64,000 nucleotides of DNA, taken from NCBI GenBank assembly GCA_016709445.1, contig JADJMV010000010.1, positions 155,296 to 219,295 on the forward strand. The letters run 5' to 3'. Under the pieces are notes generated by a model. The model saw nothing but the letters and a program-made list of their open reading frames with translations. It ran no database searches and had not been told where the DNA came from. The DNA comes from Phycisphaerales bacterium. GTDB taxonomy: Bacteria > Planctomycetota > Phycisphaerae > Phycisphaerales > UBA1924. A program made the position numbers and the translations under genes. Shown here one piece after another: positions 17,998 to 27,132 of the stretch (the stretch's first letter is position 1; every line of letters starts with the position of its first letter).

Positions 17998-18317
17998 TTC
18001 TATGCACCCCTTTCGTGGTCACTGTATCCCCCGCGGCGCCGCCGTCGCGCCCGTGCGGGAGGGTGATGGGCCCGGCCCGATTGTTCCCCTGAGGCCGGTC
18101 GGGGGTTCGGTTTGGGTGAATGGGGGGGATTTGTCCCTTGCCCCGGCATTCGGGGAGTCACGTCGGGTCGGGGTCATTTTAGGTGTTTTCCCTGGTATGC
18201 GTCGGAGGGCTGGGCAATTCGGGCGAAATCTCCGGCCGCGGGCGATCGGGAGTTCGCATGAGGGGTGCGGGGACGAGGGATCGCAGACCAGTTTGCTCAA
18301 CGCATAAAGGAGGCACG
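17998..18317. other. 320-base divergent intergenic region
   Basis: It separates the cytochrome c gene (minus) from the secreted protease (plus) and must carry both promoters. I see only G-rich, non-coding sequence and a strong ribosome site AAAGGAGG (18306-18313) for the protease. No convincing promoter hexamers could be picked by eye. Confidence 0.55.
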
Positions 18318-20663
18318 ATGACACGCTACACCAAGCGCTCCGCGGTATTCCTGCCGGGACTGCTGGCCGGGATGCTCTCGACGATGGCCTGGGCACAGAC
18401 GGCGCAGCGGGCGCCCGGCTCGGAGCCGGAGGCGACGCCGAACGAGAATCTCCCGGAGGTCCATCCGTTCCTCGACCCGGAGCTGGTGCCTCCGGTGCCG
18501 TTCGATGCCACCGGTCCGGGCGGGCACTGCCCCGACCCCCGCGGCGGGATGGTGGTGTACAAGAACCTGGAGACCGGCACGGTCAAGACGTTCGATCCCG
18601 GCCGGATCCCCGAGGGGGCGTTCGACGAGGACTACGAGACCGGTTCGTTCGAGCTCGGCGAGGACGAGCCCATGATCCGCAATTTCGGGGCGCTGAGCGC
18701 GGTCAGCGATCCGACGGCCTACCCCTGGCGGGTCAACTGCCGGCTGATCATGGAGTGGTACAGCGATTCGGGCGTGTTCCAGGGGAGTGGATCATGCTCG
18801 GGCACGCTGATCGACGGGCGTCATGTGCTCACGGCGAACCATTGCACGTTCGACCGTGACGGCTTGGGCTGGGCCGACAAGGTCTACGTCTACCCCGCGT
18901 ACGACGGGAGCAACCAGCAGCCATTCGGGCTCTCGCAGTCGGTGGGCATCATCGGCTGGACGGGGTACGTCAACAACGGCGACTACAACTACGACATGAG
19001 CGTGATCATCCTGGACCGTCCCACGGGCGGGATCACGGGGTGGTTCGGGTACGGATTCAACTCGGGCTGCTCGTTCTTCACCGACAACACGTTCCACAAT
19101 GCGTCGTACCCGGCCGAGAGCGCCTACGGCTTCGACGGCCAGCAGATGTACTACCGGTACGGGTCGTTCGACGCGTGCAGCGAGACGAACCTGAAGAAGT
19201 ACAACTCGCTCGGCTACAAGGGCATGAGCGGTTCCTCGGCCTACTACATCGACGGGAGCAGCAACCGGTACGCCTACGCGGTCACGAGCCACCGGAGGAG
19301 CAACGGGAGCGGCGACTGCAACGCCACGTGGTGCAGCTACCTCACGGCGATGTGGAGCGACTTCTTCTACTACACCAGGGACACGCTGATCCCCGCGACC
19401 TACGGCAACTCGGTCGACTTCTACCCCATGTGGGTGAAGACGTCGAGCTCGACCGTGACGACCGGCGTGCCGATCGCCAACTTCTCGTACCACTGCTTCA
19501 ACAACTCCGACGCCTCGTTCAGCGGGACCGTGAGCGCCGATCTGTACATCTCGACCAACGACGTGATCTCCACCGGTGACAAGAAGCTCGGTACGCTCGC
19601 GTTCGGTTGGAACACGGGCGGCCGGAACGATGCGTTCCTGTCCTACGACAACACGGTGATGATCCCCAACGATTTCGTGCAGCAGGGTAACTACTACCTC
19701 GGGCTGATCATCACCAACTCGGACGCGAACAACGCCAACAACGACACCTCCGGTCAGGAGGCGATGCCGATCTTCGTCAACGCCAAGCCCGACCTGACGC
19801 CGACCAGTGTCAACGCCACCAACGGCACCTACAACCAGCTCGACACGCTCCCGGTCGCGGTGACCGTCAAGAACCTCGGTGGCGACTCGAGCAGCCACTA
19901 CACGATCGACATCCGCGCCTCGCTCAACACCACCATCTCGACGTCCGACCCCCTGATCGCGACGATCGACGGCGGCTCGATCGCGGCCTTCGCGACCGAG
20001 ACCTTCTCGGTGACGCCAGTGATTCCGCAGTCGGTCGCGGCCGGGACCTACTACATCGGTGTGATCGTGAACTCCGACACCGGCGAATTCTCGACGAGCA
20101 ACAACACCAACTACGACGCGACTCCGGTCGTGATCACCGACCTGGCCGATCTCCAGGTGATCAGCGTGGCGGCGACCGACGGCACCTACAGCCCGGGCGA
20201 TACGCTCCCGGTCTCTTTCACCGTCAAGAACAACGGCACCGAGCCCTCGGGCACCTGGGACTACAAGATCCGGGCCTCGCTCAACACGACGTTCAGCGAC
20301 GCGGATGTCCTGCTCGACCAGCTCACCGGCGTCGGGGCCCTCGGCATCGGTCAGTCCAGGACGATCACCCGCAACATCACCGTCCCGCCGATCGCCGACG
20401 GGCAGTACTACATCGGCGTCACCATCACGACGGCCAGCGACAGCGACAGCTCGAACAACGTCAACTATGACGCGGTCCGGGTGACATTCGGCGCCGACTG
20501 CGTCGCCGACTTCAACAACGACGGGGTCGTCAACACCCAGGACTTCATCGCCTATCTCAACGCCTGGTCGGCAAAGAAGGCCTCGGCCGACATCGACGGC
20601 AACGGCACCGTCAACACGCAGGACTTCATCGCCTTCCTGAACCTGTGGTCGGCCGGCTGCTAG
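18318..20663 (+). CDS. secreted trypsin-fold serine protease with CARDB-like repeats and GC-type dockerin
   Basis: A 781-residue exported protein. ATG 18318 follows AAAGGAGG. A signal peptide (cut near MAWAQ) and propeptide-like region are followed by a chymotrypsin-fold domain. Its triad is visible: H175 in LTANHC, D226 in YNYDMSVIIL and S304 in YKGMSGSS, close to the glutamyl-endopeptidase pattern. Residues about 390-500 and then two CARDB-like beta domains (KPDLTPTSVNATNG, LADLQVISVAATDG) come next. The end is a GC-type dockerin (DFNNDGVVNTQDF, DIDGNGTVNTQDF, terminal AGC). It should act outside the cell on proteins. A terminator follows. Confidence 0.93.
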   Translation: MTRYTKRSAVFLPGLLAGMLSTMAWAQTAQRAPGSEPEATPNENLPEVHPFLDPELVPPVPFDATGPGGHCPDPRGGMVVYKNLETGTVKTFDPGRIPEGAFDEDYETGSFELGEDEPMIRNFGALSAVSDPTAYPWRVNCRLIMEWYSDSGVFQGSGSCSGTLIDGRHVLTANHCTFDRDGLGWADKVYVYPAYDGSNQQPFGLSQSVGIIGWTGYVNNGDYNYDMSVIILDRPTGGITGWFGYGFNSGCSFFTDNTFHNASYPAESAYGFDGQQMYYRYGSFDACSETNLKKYNSLGYKGMSGSSAYYIDGSSNRYAYAVTSHRRSNGSGDCNATWCSYLTAMWSDFFYYTRDTLIPATYGNSVDFYPMWVKTSSSTVTTGVPIANFSYHCFNNSDASFSGTVSADLYISTNDVISTGDKKLGTLAFGWNTGGRNDAFLSYDNTVMIPNDFVQQGNYYLGLIITNSDANNANNDTSGQEAMPIFVNAKPDLTPTSVNATNGTYNQLDTLPVAVTVKNLGGDSSSHYTIDIRASLNTTISTSDPLIATIDGGSIAAFATETFSVTPVIPQSVAAGTYYIGVIVNSDTGEFSTSNNTNYDATPVVITDLADLQVISVAATDGTYSPGDTLPVSFTVKNNGTEPSGTWDYKIRASLNTTFSDADVLLDQLTGVGALGIGQSRTITRNITVPPIADGQYYIGVTITTASDSDSSNNVNYDAVRVTFGADCVADFNNDGVVNTQDFIAYLNAWSAKKASADIDGNGTVNTQDFIAFLNLWSAGC

Positions 20664-20733
20664 CCGGGGATTGAGTCAGAGGGAGAGAGAGCGTTGGTGG
20701 GGCCGCTCGAGAGATCGGCCCCGCCGGACGCGG

Positions 20734-20772
20734 CGGGCCCCACGCGGGGAGCGTGGGGCCCGCTCTCTTTTT
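20734..20772 (+). terminator. intrinsic terminator after the secreted protease
   Basis: A perfect 11-bp stem, CGGGCCCCACG (20734-20744) with CGTGGGGCCCG (20752-20762), has a 7-nt loop and is followed by CTCTCTTTTT. Confidence 0.9.
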
Positions 20773-20843
20773 GCCGCCTCCGCTGCGCGGGGCGCCGGGC
20801 GGTGCCGGGGGCGGCGTGCGGGTCGGCCTACGCTCCGGGCCTG

Positions 20844-21914
20844 ATGGCGAGCGACGCGGTTCAGGCTGGCGGAGGGGGCGAGGGCGGGGCCCGCTGGATC
20901 GGCGTGCTCAGCGTGGTGATGGCGTTGGTGGGGTGGTCGAGCATCCCGCTCTTCCTCAAGCACTTCGCCGGATTGATCGACCCGTGGACGAGCAACGGAT
21001 GGCGATACGGCTTCAGCGCGCTGTTCTGGTCCCCGGTGGTCGTGCTCGGGCTGGCGCACCGGCGGCTCCCCCGGGGGATCTGGCGGGCCGCGCTGTGGCC
21101 CAGCGTGATCAACTGCGTGGCGCAGACGCTCTTCGTGTGGGCGCCCTACCTGATCGACCCAGGCCTCATGACCTTCGGGATGCGATCGAACATCGTCTTC
21201 ACGACCGTCGGCGCAGCACTCCTATTCCCATCGGAGCGGCGCGTGATCCGCGCGCCGGCCTTCCTGTGCGGCGTGATGCTGGTGGTCGTCGGCACCACAG
21301 GCACGGTGCTCCTCGGCCACTCGCTCCCCGCCGGGGCCACACTCACGGGGGTGCTGCTGGCAGTCTCGGCGGGCGCCGGCTACGCGGCCTACGCCCTGGC
21401 CGTCCGGCACTGGATGCACGGCATCAACGCCATCCAGGCGTTCGCGGTCATCAGCCTCTACACGGCGGTCTGCATGGTGGCCATGATGCTCATCCTTGGT
21501 GAGCAGGCCGGGGCGCCGGCGCTCAAGCTGATCGGCCAGCCCCTCGGCGAGGGGGCGCGGGGCGTGTTCCCTTTGGACCAATTCGGCATGCTGCTGCTCA
21601 GCTCGCTGATCGGGATCGCCCTGGGGCACGTGGCCTACTACTACGCCATCGCCAAGCTCGGCGTGGCGGTCTCTTCCGGGGTGGTGCAACTCCAGCCCTT
21701 CTTTGTGAGCCTTGCCTCACTGGCGATATTCGGAGAGCAGCTGACCGCCCTCCAGTGGGCGTGCGGGAGCGTGGCGGTCGTGGGCGCGACGGTGATCCTG
21801 TTCGTGCAGCACCTCATGCGAGCGCCCGCGCCGGCGCCCGCGGCCTCGGAATTCGCCGAGCTGCCCCCCGACCACGTCGCGGCCGCCGCGGCCTCGGAGC
21901 AGGAGCCCGCCTGA
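20844..21914 (+). CDS. EamA/DMT-family transporter
   Basis: A 356-residue membrane protein with about ten hydrophobic segments arranged as two EamA repeats. Examples are GVLSVVMALVGWSSIPLFL at the start and LLSSLIGIALGHVAYYYAI, LQPFFVSLASLAIFGEQ and GSVAVVGATVILFV in the second half. The GxxYYxxxxxLGVxxSSxxxxLQPxxxxLxxxxxxGE pattern is typical of the drug/metabolite transporter superfamily. The C-terminal 40 residues are a Pro/Ala-rich cytoplasmic tail. ATG 20844 is chosen; the open frame before it crosses the terminator hairpin. Substrate unknown. Confidence 0.9.
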   Translation: MASDAVQAGGGGEGGARWIGVLSVVMALVGWSSIPLFLKHFAGLIDPWTSNGWRYGFSALFWSPVVVLGLAHRRLPRGIWRAALWPSVINCVAQTLFVWAPYLIDPGLMTFGMRSNIVFTTVGAALLFPSERRVIRAPAFLCGVMLVVVGTTGTVLLGHSLPAGATLTGVLLAVSAGAGYAAYALAVRHWMHGINAIQAFAVISLYTAVCMVAMMLILGEQAGAPALKLIGQPLGEGARGVFPLDQFGMLLLSSLIGIALGHVAYYYAIAKLGVAVSSGVVQLQPFFVSLASLAIFGEQLTALQWACGSVAVVGATVILFVQHLMRAPAPAPAASEFAELPPDHVAAAAASEQEPA

Positions 21915-22113
21915 GTGCAGGCCAGGCTCAGCCGCGGATGCAGCAATCGCCTCGCGTCGGAGACGGGCCGTCGGCGCGCCGTGGTGCGCCCGCTCCGCCT
22001 CACTGGGGCGGCCCGCCGGCTCGCCGCCGCGTCCCGTGGTCGGTGCGATCGAGGTCCGCGGAGCCATCATCGGGGCCCGGGCGGTTCCCCGGTTCATCCG
22101 CTAGACTCGCCCC

Positions 22114-23505
22114 ATGAAACTCCGCTTCTTCGGCGCCGCGGGCGAGGTCACCGGCTCGTGCACACTCGTCGAGACCGCCCGGGCGAGGGTGCTGGTCGAT
22201 TTCGGGATGCACCAGGGCGGCCCTCAGGCGGCCTGCAAGAACATGCGGGTGCCGCCCTTCCGGGCTCGTGATCTCGACGCGGTCGTGCTCACCCACGCCC
22301 ACATCGACCACTCCGGGCGCCTGCCGATGCTCATCGATGAGGAGTACAAAGGCCCCATCCACGCCACGCCAGCCTCGATCGATCTGTGCGACATCCTGCT
22401 CAAGGACTCGGCCCAGATCCAGCAGATGGATATGGAGCGGCTGGCCCGGCGTCGCTCGGCGGCCGGGCGTGACTGCCGCGGGCCGCTCTACAGCGTGAGC
22501 GATGTGGACCGGGTGATGCAGCTCTTCCGGGCCCACCAGTACGGGGAGTCGGTGCAGGTGGCGCCGGGGATCGGCATCCGGTACCACGATGCGGGGCACA
22601 TCCTGGGCTCGGCGTGGGTCGAGATGACGGTGGAGGACGGGGGGCGGACGAAGACGATCGTCTTCTCGGGCGACATCGGGCCCTACGGGGCCGCGCTCCT
22701 GCGAGACCCCGAGCCGCCGCCCAAGTGCGATGTCTTGATCCTGGAATCCACCTACGGCGACCGCGACCACAAGGATCTCGATGGCACCATCGAGGAGATG
22801 GTGCAGATCATGCGCTCGGCGCGGACGCCCAAGGGCAAGGTGCTGATCCCCTCGTTCGCGGTGGGACGGACACAGCAGCTCATCTACTTCATCGGCGAGC
22901 TGAAGCGCGACGGGCGGCTGGAGCACCCGATTGTCTACGTGGACAGCCCGATGGCGATCGAGGCGACGGGGCTCTACCGGCGACACCGCGACCTCTTCGA
23001 CGCGGAGACCTGGGCGATCATCAACTCCGGCGAGTCGGCGCTCCACTTTGACGGCCTGCGATTCGCTCGCACCGGCGACGACTCGCGGGCGATCAACCCC
23101 ATGGGCAACGGCGTGATCGTCCTCGCGGCCAGCGGCATGTGCACGGGCGGGCGCATCCTCCACCACCTCAAGCACAACCTGGGGAACAGGGACACCCACG
23201 TCATCTTCGCGGGATACCAGGGCGAGGGAACCCTGGGCCGGAAGATCGTGAACGGCGAGAAGGTCGTGCGCGTGATGGGCGAGCCGGTCCATGTCGAGGC
23301 GCACGTGCACACGCTCGGCGGGTTCTCGGCGCACGCGGGGCAGAGCGACCTGGTGCGCTGGGCGACCCCCGCGCTCGAGAGCAGGCCGCGGCTGATCCTC
23401 AATCACGGCGAGGATCGGCAGCGCGGGATCCTCGCGAGCCTGATCCAAGAGCGCTTCGGTGTGGAGGCGGCGCAGCCACACTACAAGGAGGTCGTGGACG
23501 TGTAG
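22114..23505 (+). CDS. beta-CASP metallo-beta-lactamase-fold RNase-like protein
   Basis: A 463-residue protein of the CPSF-73/YSH1-like bacterial family. The metallo-beta-lactamase motif HAHIDH (about residue 60) is followed by DAGHILGSAWVEM, FSGDIG, LESTYGDRDH and the beta-CASP features SFAVGRTQQLIY, ASGMCTGGRILHHL and GFSAHAGQSDL. Proteins of this group are RNA endonucleases or exonucleases; processing of mRNA or rRNA is the expected role. It starts at ATG 22114, about 200 bases after the transporter stop, and stands alone. Confidence 0.93.
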   Translation: MKLRFFGAAGEVTGSCTLVETARARVLVDFGMHQGGPQAACKNMRVPPFRARDLDAVVLTHAHIDHSGRLPMLIDEEYKGPIHATPASIDLCDILLKDSAQIQQMDMERLARRRSAAGRDCRGPLYSVSDVDRVMQLFRAHQYGESVQVAPGIGIRYHDAGHILGSAWVEMTVEDGGRTKTIVFSGDIGPYGAALLRDPEPPPKCDVLILESTYGDRDHKDLDGTIEEMVQIMRSARTPKGKVLIPSFAVGRTQQLIYFIGELKRDGRLEHPIVYVDSPMAIEATGLYRRHRDLFDAETWAIINSGESALHFDGLRFARTGDDSRAINPMGNGVIVLAASGMCTGGRILHHLKHNLGNRDTHVIFAGYQGEGTLGRKIVNGEKVVRVMGEPVHVEAHVHTLGGFSAHAGQSDLVRWATPALESRPRLILNHGEDRQRGILASLIQERFGVEAAQPHYKEVVDV

Positions 23506-23548
23506 CGGCGCGGACCTCGCTGCGGCCTCAATACTCCTGCCTCGACGA

Positions 23549-23573
23549 GCCCCGAGCGCAAGCTCGGGTGGCT
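23549..23573. repeat. short REP-like palindrome
   Basis: CCCGAGC and GCTCGGG pair around a GCAA loop (23551-23568), flanked by AGCC and GGCT. It lies between the convergent beta-CASP and zinc-ribbon genes. Its form is like the palindrome cluster at 48 kb (GCGTGCGTAAGCACGC), so I group it with REP-type elements. Confidence 0.5.
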
Positions 23574-23655
23574 TGCCCAGGAAGCGCCGAGAAACTCCCG
23601 AACTCGCGCTCGGCGTTCGCCAAGGCGGTCCATGACGGATGAAACCGCCGGCCTC

Positions 23656-24318
23656 CTAGGCATCGCTCGCTCCGAACGGCATCCCGCACTCCGGGCAGTG
23701 CAGGCCGGCCGGGATCCCGACGAGCGAGTAGCCGCACGCCACGCACCTTGTGGGATCGAGAGGGGGGAACCGGCGACGCGTTTCCGATGCGACGACCGTG
23801 ACCATGACCGCGTGGAGTATCGCGCATCCGGTCGTGAGTCCCGCGAGTTCGCCCAATCCAGGAATCAACGCCACCGCACCCGCGCCCATCCCAGCGGCCG
23901 CCATCGCCACCGCCGGGACGATCGACCTCGAGGCGGCGCCGAGCGCCGCGGCATACGCCAGGCCGGTGGCGAGCAGTATGAGGGGCTCGTCGGGGAGGGT
24001 GGCCAACAAACCGAACGACTGAAGCCACCCGCTCAAAGCCCCCAGCCAGATCATGTGCGTCCCAGACACCGTGGCGAGACCGAACGCGGCGGCGCCGTCG
24101 TAGAGCCCGCCGCGCACCCAGTACAGCACCGCGAGGTAGAACGCCGCGGCGAAGCCGTTCCCGAGGAGGAGTGGGATCAGCAGCGGTTCGGATAGGACCG
24201 GGGCCACAAGGAGCAGGCCGACCCAGACCCAGCCACCGATCAACGCCCGACGCGTCAGGAGTCGACGCCGTGCGCCCGTGGTCGGCGAATCCGGCGTTCT
24301 GGCTCGTGGATGCACCAC
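23656..24318 (-). CDS. membrane protein with C-terminal zinc ribbon
   Basis: A 220-residue protein with five or six hydrophobic segments (such as LIGGWVWVGLLLVAPVL, FAAAFYLAVLYWV, IVPAVAMAAAGMGAGAVALI). The C-terminal zinc ribbon has RCVACGYSLVGIPAGLHCPECG, that is CxxC-x13-CxxC. Planctomycete genomes hold many membrane proteins with this CxxCGYxLxG...CPECG tail; their role is unknown. GTG 24318 has GGGAGA upstream and starts 20 bases after mqnE, so it may be the last gene of that transcript. Confidence 0.8.
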   Translation of the reverse strand: MVHPRARTPDSPTTGARRRLLTRRALIGGWVWVGLLLVAPVLSEPLLIPLLLGNGFAAAFYLAVLYWVRGGLYDGAAAFGLATVSGTHMIWLGALSGWLQSFGLLATLPDEPLILLATGLAYAAALGAASRSIVPAVAMAAAGMGAGAVALIPGLGELAGLTTGCAILHAVMVTVVASETRRRFPPLDPTRCVACGYSLVGIPAGLHCPECGMPFGASDA

Positions 24319-24337
24319 GATGCGTCTCCCGGGGGCC

Positions 24338-25723
24338 TTACCCCTCCGCCAACCACCACCGCTTCCCATCCCGCTCCACCCGCCGGTACAGCGTGTCGCG
24401 CTCGACGGGCCTGAAGCCGGCCTCGCGGATCGCCTGCTGGAGGTCCCACGCGGTGGTCTCCTGGTGGGTGTCGCTCCCGCCGACCTTGGTGATGTCGTAC
24501 CAGACGACCGTGCCGTCGATGTCGTCGGCGCCATTCTGGAGCATGAGCTGGGCCATGCCCAGGGTCTGCATGATCCAGAACGCCTTCACGTGCGGGAAAT
24601 TGTCGAGCATGAGGCGCGCAACCGCGAGGGTGCGCAGGTTCTCCAGCCCGCCGGGCCCGGGCAGGTGCTCGAGGTCGGAGCCGTCGGGGAAGAAGGGGAG
24701 GGGGATGAGGGTTTGGAAGTAGCCGGAGAGAGACGGAGAGATCGAGAGACGAAGAGACGGAGTGGGGAGCGGCGTGCCGGGGCGTGTGAGCGTGATCACG
24801 GGCGCGCACTCCGTCTCTTCGTCTCTCGATCTCTCCGTCTCTTCCCCCCCGTACCCCATCCGGGCCAGGGCCGCGTCCTGCACCCGCCGGAGCATGTCCA
24901 TGTGGACCAGTCGCTCGCGGCGTTGCTCGATGTGGCCGTAGAGCATGGTGGCGTTGGTGTTGAGCCCGAGCGCGTGGGCCTCGCGGTGGACGTCGAGCCA
25001 GACATCGGAGCGGATCTTGCCCTTGAAGGCCTCGTCGTGGACGCGGTCGTCGAACACCTCGGCACCGCCCCCGGGCAGCGAGCCCAGGCCCGCGTCCTTG
25101 AGCTGCTGGAGCACCCAGCGGATGCCGGTGCGCCGGTCGTCGGCCTTGTAGACCTTGGCGATCTTGGCCAGGTGGACGATCTCGACGGCGGTAAACGCCT
25201 TGATGTGGAGCCGACCGGGCGCCTTGTGGTGCGGGCTTCCAGCCTGCACATCCCCGCCCGGTGCAGGCTGGAAGCCCGCACCACAACGGTCCGCTTCCTC
25301 CCGGATCGCGCTGACCATGTCCGTGTAGTACTCGAAGGGCAGGTAGGGGTGCAGACCCCCGACGATGTGCATCTCGGTGGCGCCGGCCTCGATCGCCCGC
25401 CGGGCCTCGGCGCGGATCTCCTCGATCGAGTGCTCGTACGCCCCCTCCTCGCCCCGCTTGCGGTAGAACTCGCAGAACTTGCAGGACAGGGCGCAGATGT
25501 TCGAGTAGTTCAGGTGGCGGTTGACGTTGTAGTAGGCGATGTCGCCATGCAGCCGGCGGCGGACCTGGTCGGCCAGCGCGCACACCGTCCAGATGTCCCG
25601 CGTCGTGAAGAGCAGCTCCCCCTCCTCGATCGACAGGCGCCGGCCCGCGAGGACCTTGTCGGCGATCGGGGCGAGTGCGGGGTCGCGGATGAGCGTCGGG
25701 GCGTCCGGGGCGAGCGTGGTCAT
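24338..25723 (-). CDS. mqnE: aminodeoxyfutalosine synthase (radical SAM) with two repeat-derived insertions
   Basis: A 461-residue radical SAM enzyme. MqnE joins SAM and an enolpyruvyl benzoate to make aminofutalosine in the futalosine menaquinone route. The iron-sulfur ligands are C77, C81 and C84 (ICALSCKFCEFYRK). MqnE-type motifs include HIVGGLHPYLPFEYY, LHIKAFTAVEI, RTLAVARLMLDN, and VKAFWIM with GADDIDGTVV; the latter favours MqnE over MqnC. Two stretches are absent from a normal MqnE: about residues 146-167 (a 26-bp inverted repeat) and 294-332 (a 36-bp inverted repeat). Both keep the frame and lie outside the recognised motifs. ATG 25723 opens MTTLAPDAP. Confidence 0.92.
   Translation of the reverse strand: MTTLAPDAPTLIRDPALAPIADKVLAGRRLSIEEGELLFTTRDIWTVCALADQVRRRLHGDIAYYNVNRHLNYSNICALSCKFCEFYRKRGEEGAYEHSIEEIRAEARRAIEAGATEMHIVGGLHPYLPFEYYTDMVSAIREEADRCGAGFQPAPGGDVQAGSPHHKAPGRLHIKAFTAVEIVHLAKIAKVYKADDRRTGIRWVLQQLKDAGLGSLPGGGAEVFDDRVHDEAFKGKIRSDVWLDVHREAHALGLNTNATMLYGHIEQRRERLVHMDMLRRVQDAALARMGYGGEETERSRDEETECAPVITLTRPGTPLPTPSLRLSISPSLSGYFQTLIPLPFFPDGSDLEHLPGPGGLENLRTLAVARLMLDNFPHVKAFWIMQTLGMAQLMLQNGADDIDGTVVWYDITKVGGSDTHQETTAWDLQQAIREAGFRPVERDTLYRRVERDGKRWWLAEG
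24729..24842. repeat. 36-bp perfect inverted repeat inside mqnE
   Basis: The left arm is 24729-24764 and the right arm 24807-24842, identical when reverse-complemented, with a 42-base spacer. The arms are purine-rich on one strand and built from GAGAC/GAGAG-type units (for example GAAGAGACGGAG). The element lies within the mqnE reading frame and adds about 38 residues. A related single-arm sequence follows ahcY at 34992-35034. Confidence 0.97.
25224..25286. repeat. 26-bp perfect inverted repeat inside mqnE
   Basis: The left arm is 25224-25249 and the right arm 25261-25286, with an 11-base spacer. The core, GCGGGCTTCCAGCCTGC, resembles REP-type palindromes found in several planctomycete genomes (from memory, not checked). 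It is in frame and adds about 21 residues to MqnE. Confidence 0.97.
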
Positions 25724-25801
25724 GCGCAGATTGTCGGCGGGACAAGCAGTGCTTTCAACAACTTCTGAAACAATTTGTGCCGATATGTTTGGTATATAGA
25801 C
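25724..25801 (-). promoter_or_regulatory. AT-rich upstream region of mqnE
   Basis: This is the only clearly AT-rich stretch nearby. It contains an inverted repeat TTTCA-n8-TGAAA (within CTTTCAACAACTTCTGAAAC) and TATATA-like sequence. It is likely to hold the mqnE promoter and perhaps an operator, but no standard hexamer pair is clear. Confidence 0.4.
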
Positions 25802-25824
25802 GGTCTTCCGGCAGCAGCGATGCC

Positions 25825-26974
25825 TCAGACCGCCACGCAGGCCCCTGTCTTCTGGGAGCGCAGCGCCCCGTCGAAGATCGCGTGCGACTGCTCGGCCTCC
25901 TCGGGAGTGGCGCAGTGGAAAGTCTGCCGCATCCCGCGCCGCCCGTGCGCCAGCTCGTCGCAGAACGCCGCCCACATCTGCTGGATCGCGTCGGGGAATC
26001 CGAATTCGAAGATGCCGCCCGTGATCGCGGGATACGCGCTCTGGTAGCCGAGGTCCTCCACGCTCCAGGCCTGCGCCTTCCCGCGCTCGTAGCGCATCGT
26101 CTCAAGCGTCCTGGGAAATCGGGTCGAGAACCGCCGAGGCCGCCGTCCCGTACACCTCCAAGAACCAGGTGTTGGTGTGGCCCGGAGCGATGCGCTTCAT
26201 CTCGAGCAGCAAGGGGAATTCGGTCTCGGGCGAGTCGCCCACCATGCACGCCAGCACCGCGTTGTCCCAGGTCTCGCAGGGCATCGGCGAGCCGTCTGGA
26301 CCGGGGCGTTCACGGACGATCTTGGTGAGCAAGGCCCGGACGTCGCGGGGCATCCACCCCGCCCGCAGCGGCATGTGGGCCGCGTGCATGCCCAGGTCGC
26401 CCATGCACCCGTACTCGCCGTTGAAGTCGATCTGGCGCTTCCAGTTGATGGGTTTGGAGGGGTCGAGGTCGGACGAGTGCAGCAGCCCGCTGCGGACCTC
26501 GAGGACGCGCCCCAGAGCACCCTCCCGGATGAGCGCGGCGATGCGCTGGGCCCCGGGGTAGAAGGGGAACTCGCTGGAGCACCGCACCAGCAGGTGGGGG
26601 TGGGCGCGGACGGCCCGCATGATCCGCTCGTTGGCGCCCCGACCGATCCCGAAGGGCTTCTCGGCCATCAGATGCTTGCCCGCCTGCAGCGCAGCGGTGT
26701 ACAGCTCCTCGTGCAGGTTGTGGGGCACGGCGATGTAGACCGCCTCGACCTCGGGGTCTTCCAGCACGGCGAGGTGGTCGGCCGAGGCGCGGACGCCGGG
26801 GACGCAATTCTCGAAACGGTCCAGCGTGGCACTGTTGGGGTCGGCCGCCGCCACGATCCTGGGCGCAAAGTCGAGGCCGACGAGATGGTTCCACCGGGCG
26901 GCCGCCGAGGCGAACTCGCGCCCCATGAGCCCGCAGCCGATGACCCCGAACTTGATAGTGCGAACGGTGCTCAT
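25825..26974 (-). CDS. Gfo/Idh/MocA-family oxidoreductase, frame broken near 26132
   Basis: NAD(P)-dependent sugar dehydrogenase family. The N-terminal Rossmann fold (KFGVIGCGLMGREFA) is followed by the catalytic-lysine motif AEKPFG and the C-terminal sheet domain (YGCMGDLGMHAAHMPL). The frame from ATG 26974 stops at 26102, but the alternative frame continues RFSTRFPRTLETMRYERG and ends at 25825 with the normal family tail (DALQ-like helix, FCDELAHGRRG). Full length is about 383 residues. A small indel near 26130-26136 explains the split. The neighbouring aldolase and PfkB kinase on the same strand suggest sugar or polyol breakdown. Confidence 0.85.
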
Positions 26975-27132
26975 GATTCGTCCCGGCCCGACGGTGTCTC
27001 AACTGGAATCGCGGAGCGTGCGGAGGCCTCGGAGTCGGAATCCAGGCCTCCCATCTCGGCCTTCTCCGCGAGCTCCGCGGTGCATACGCCGATCCCAAGC
27101 TCCCGCCGCGCCCTCCAAAGCGAGCCGGCGCC

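Noticed and set aside
25724..25801. Second small gene between mqnE and the oxidoreductase
   Set aside because: The stretch is AT-rich and non-coding; the conserved C-terminal piece belongs to the frameshifted oxidoreductase.
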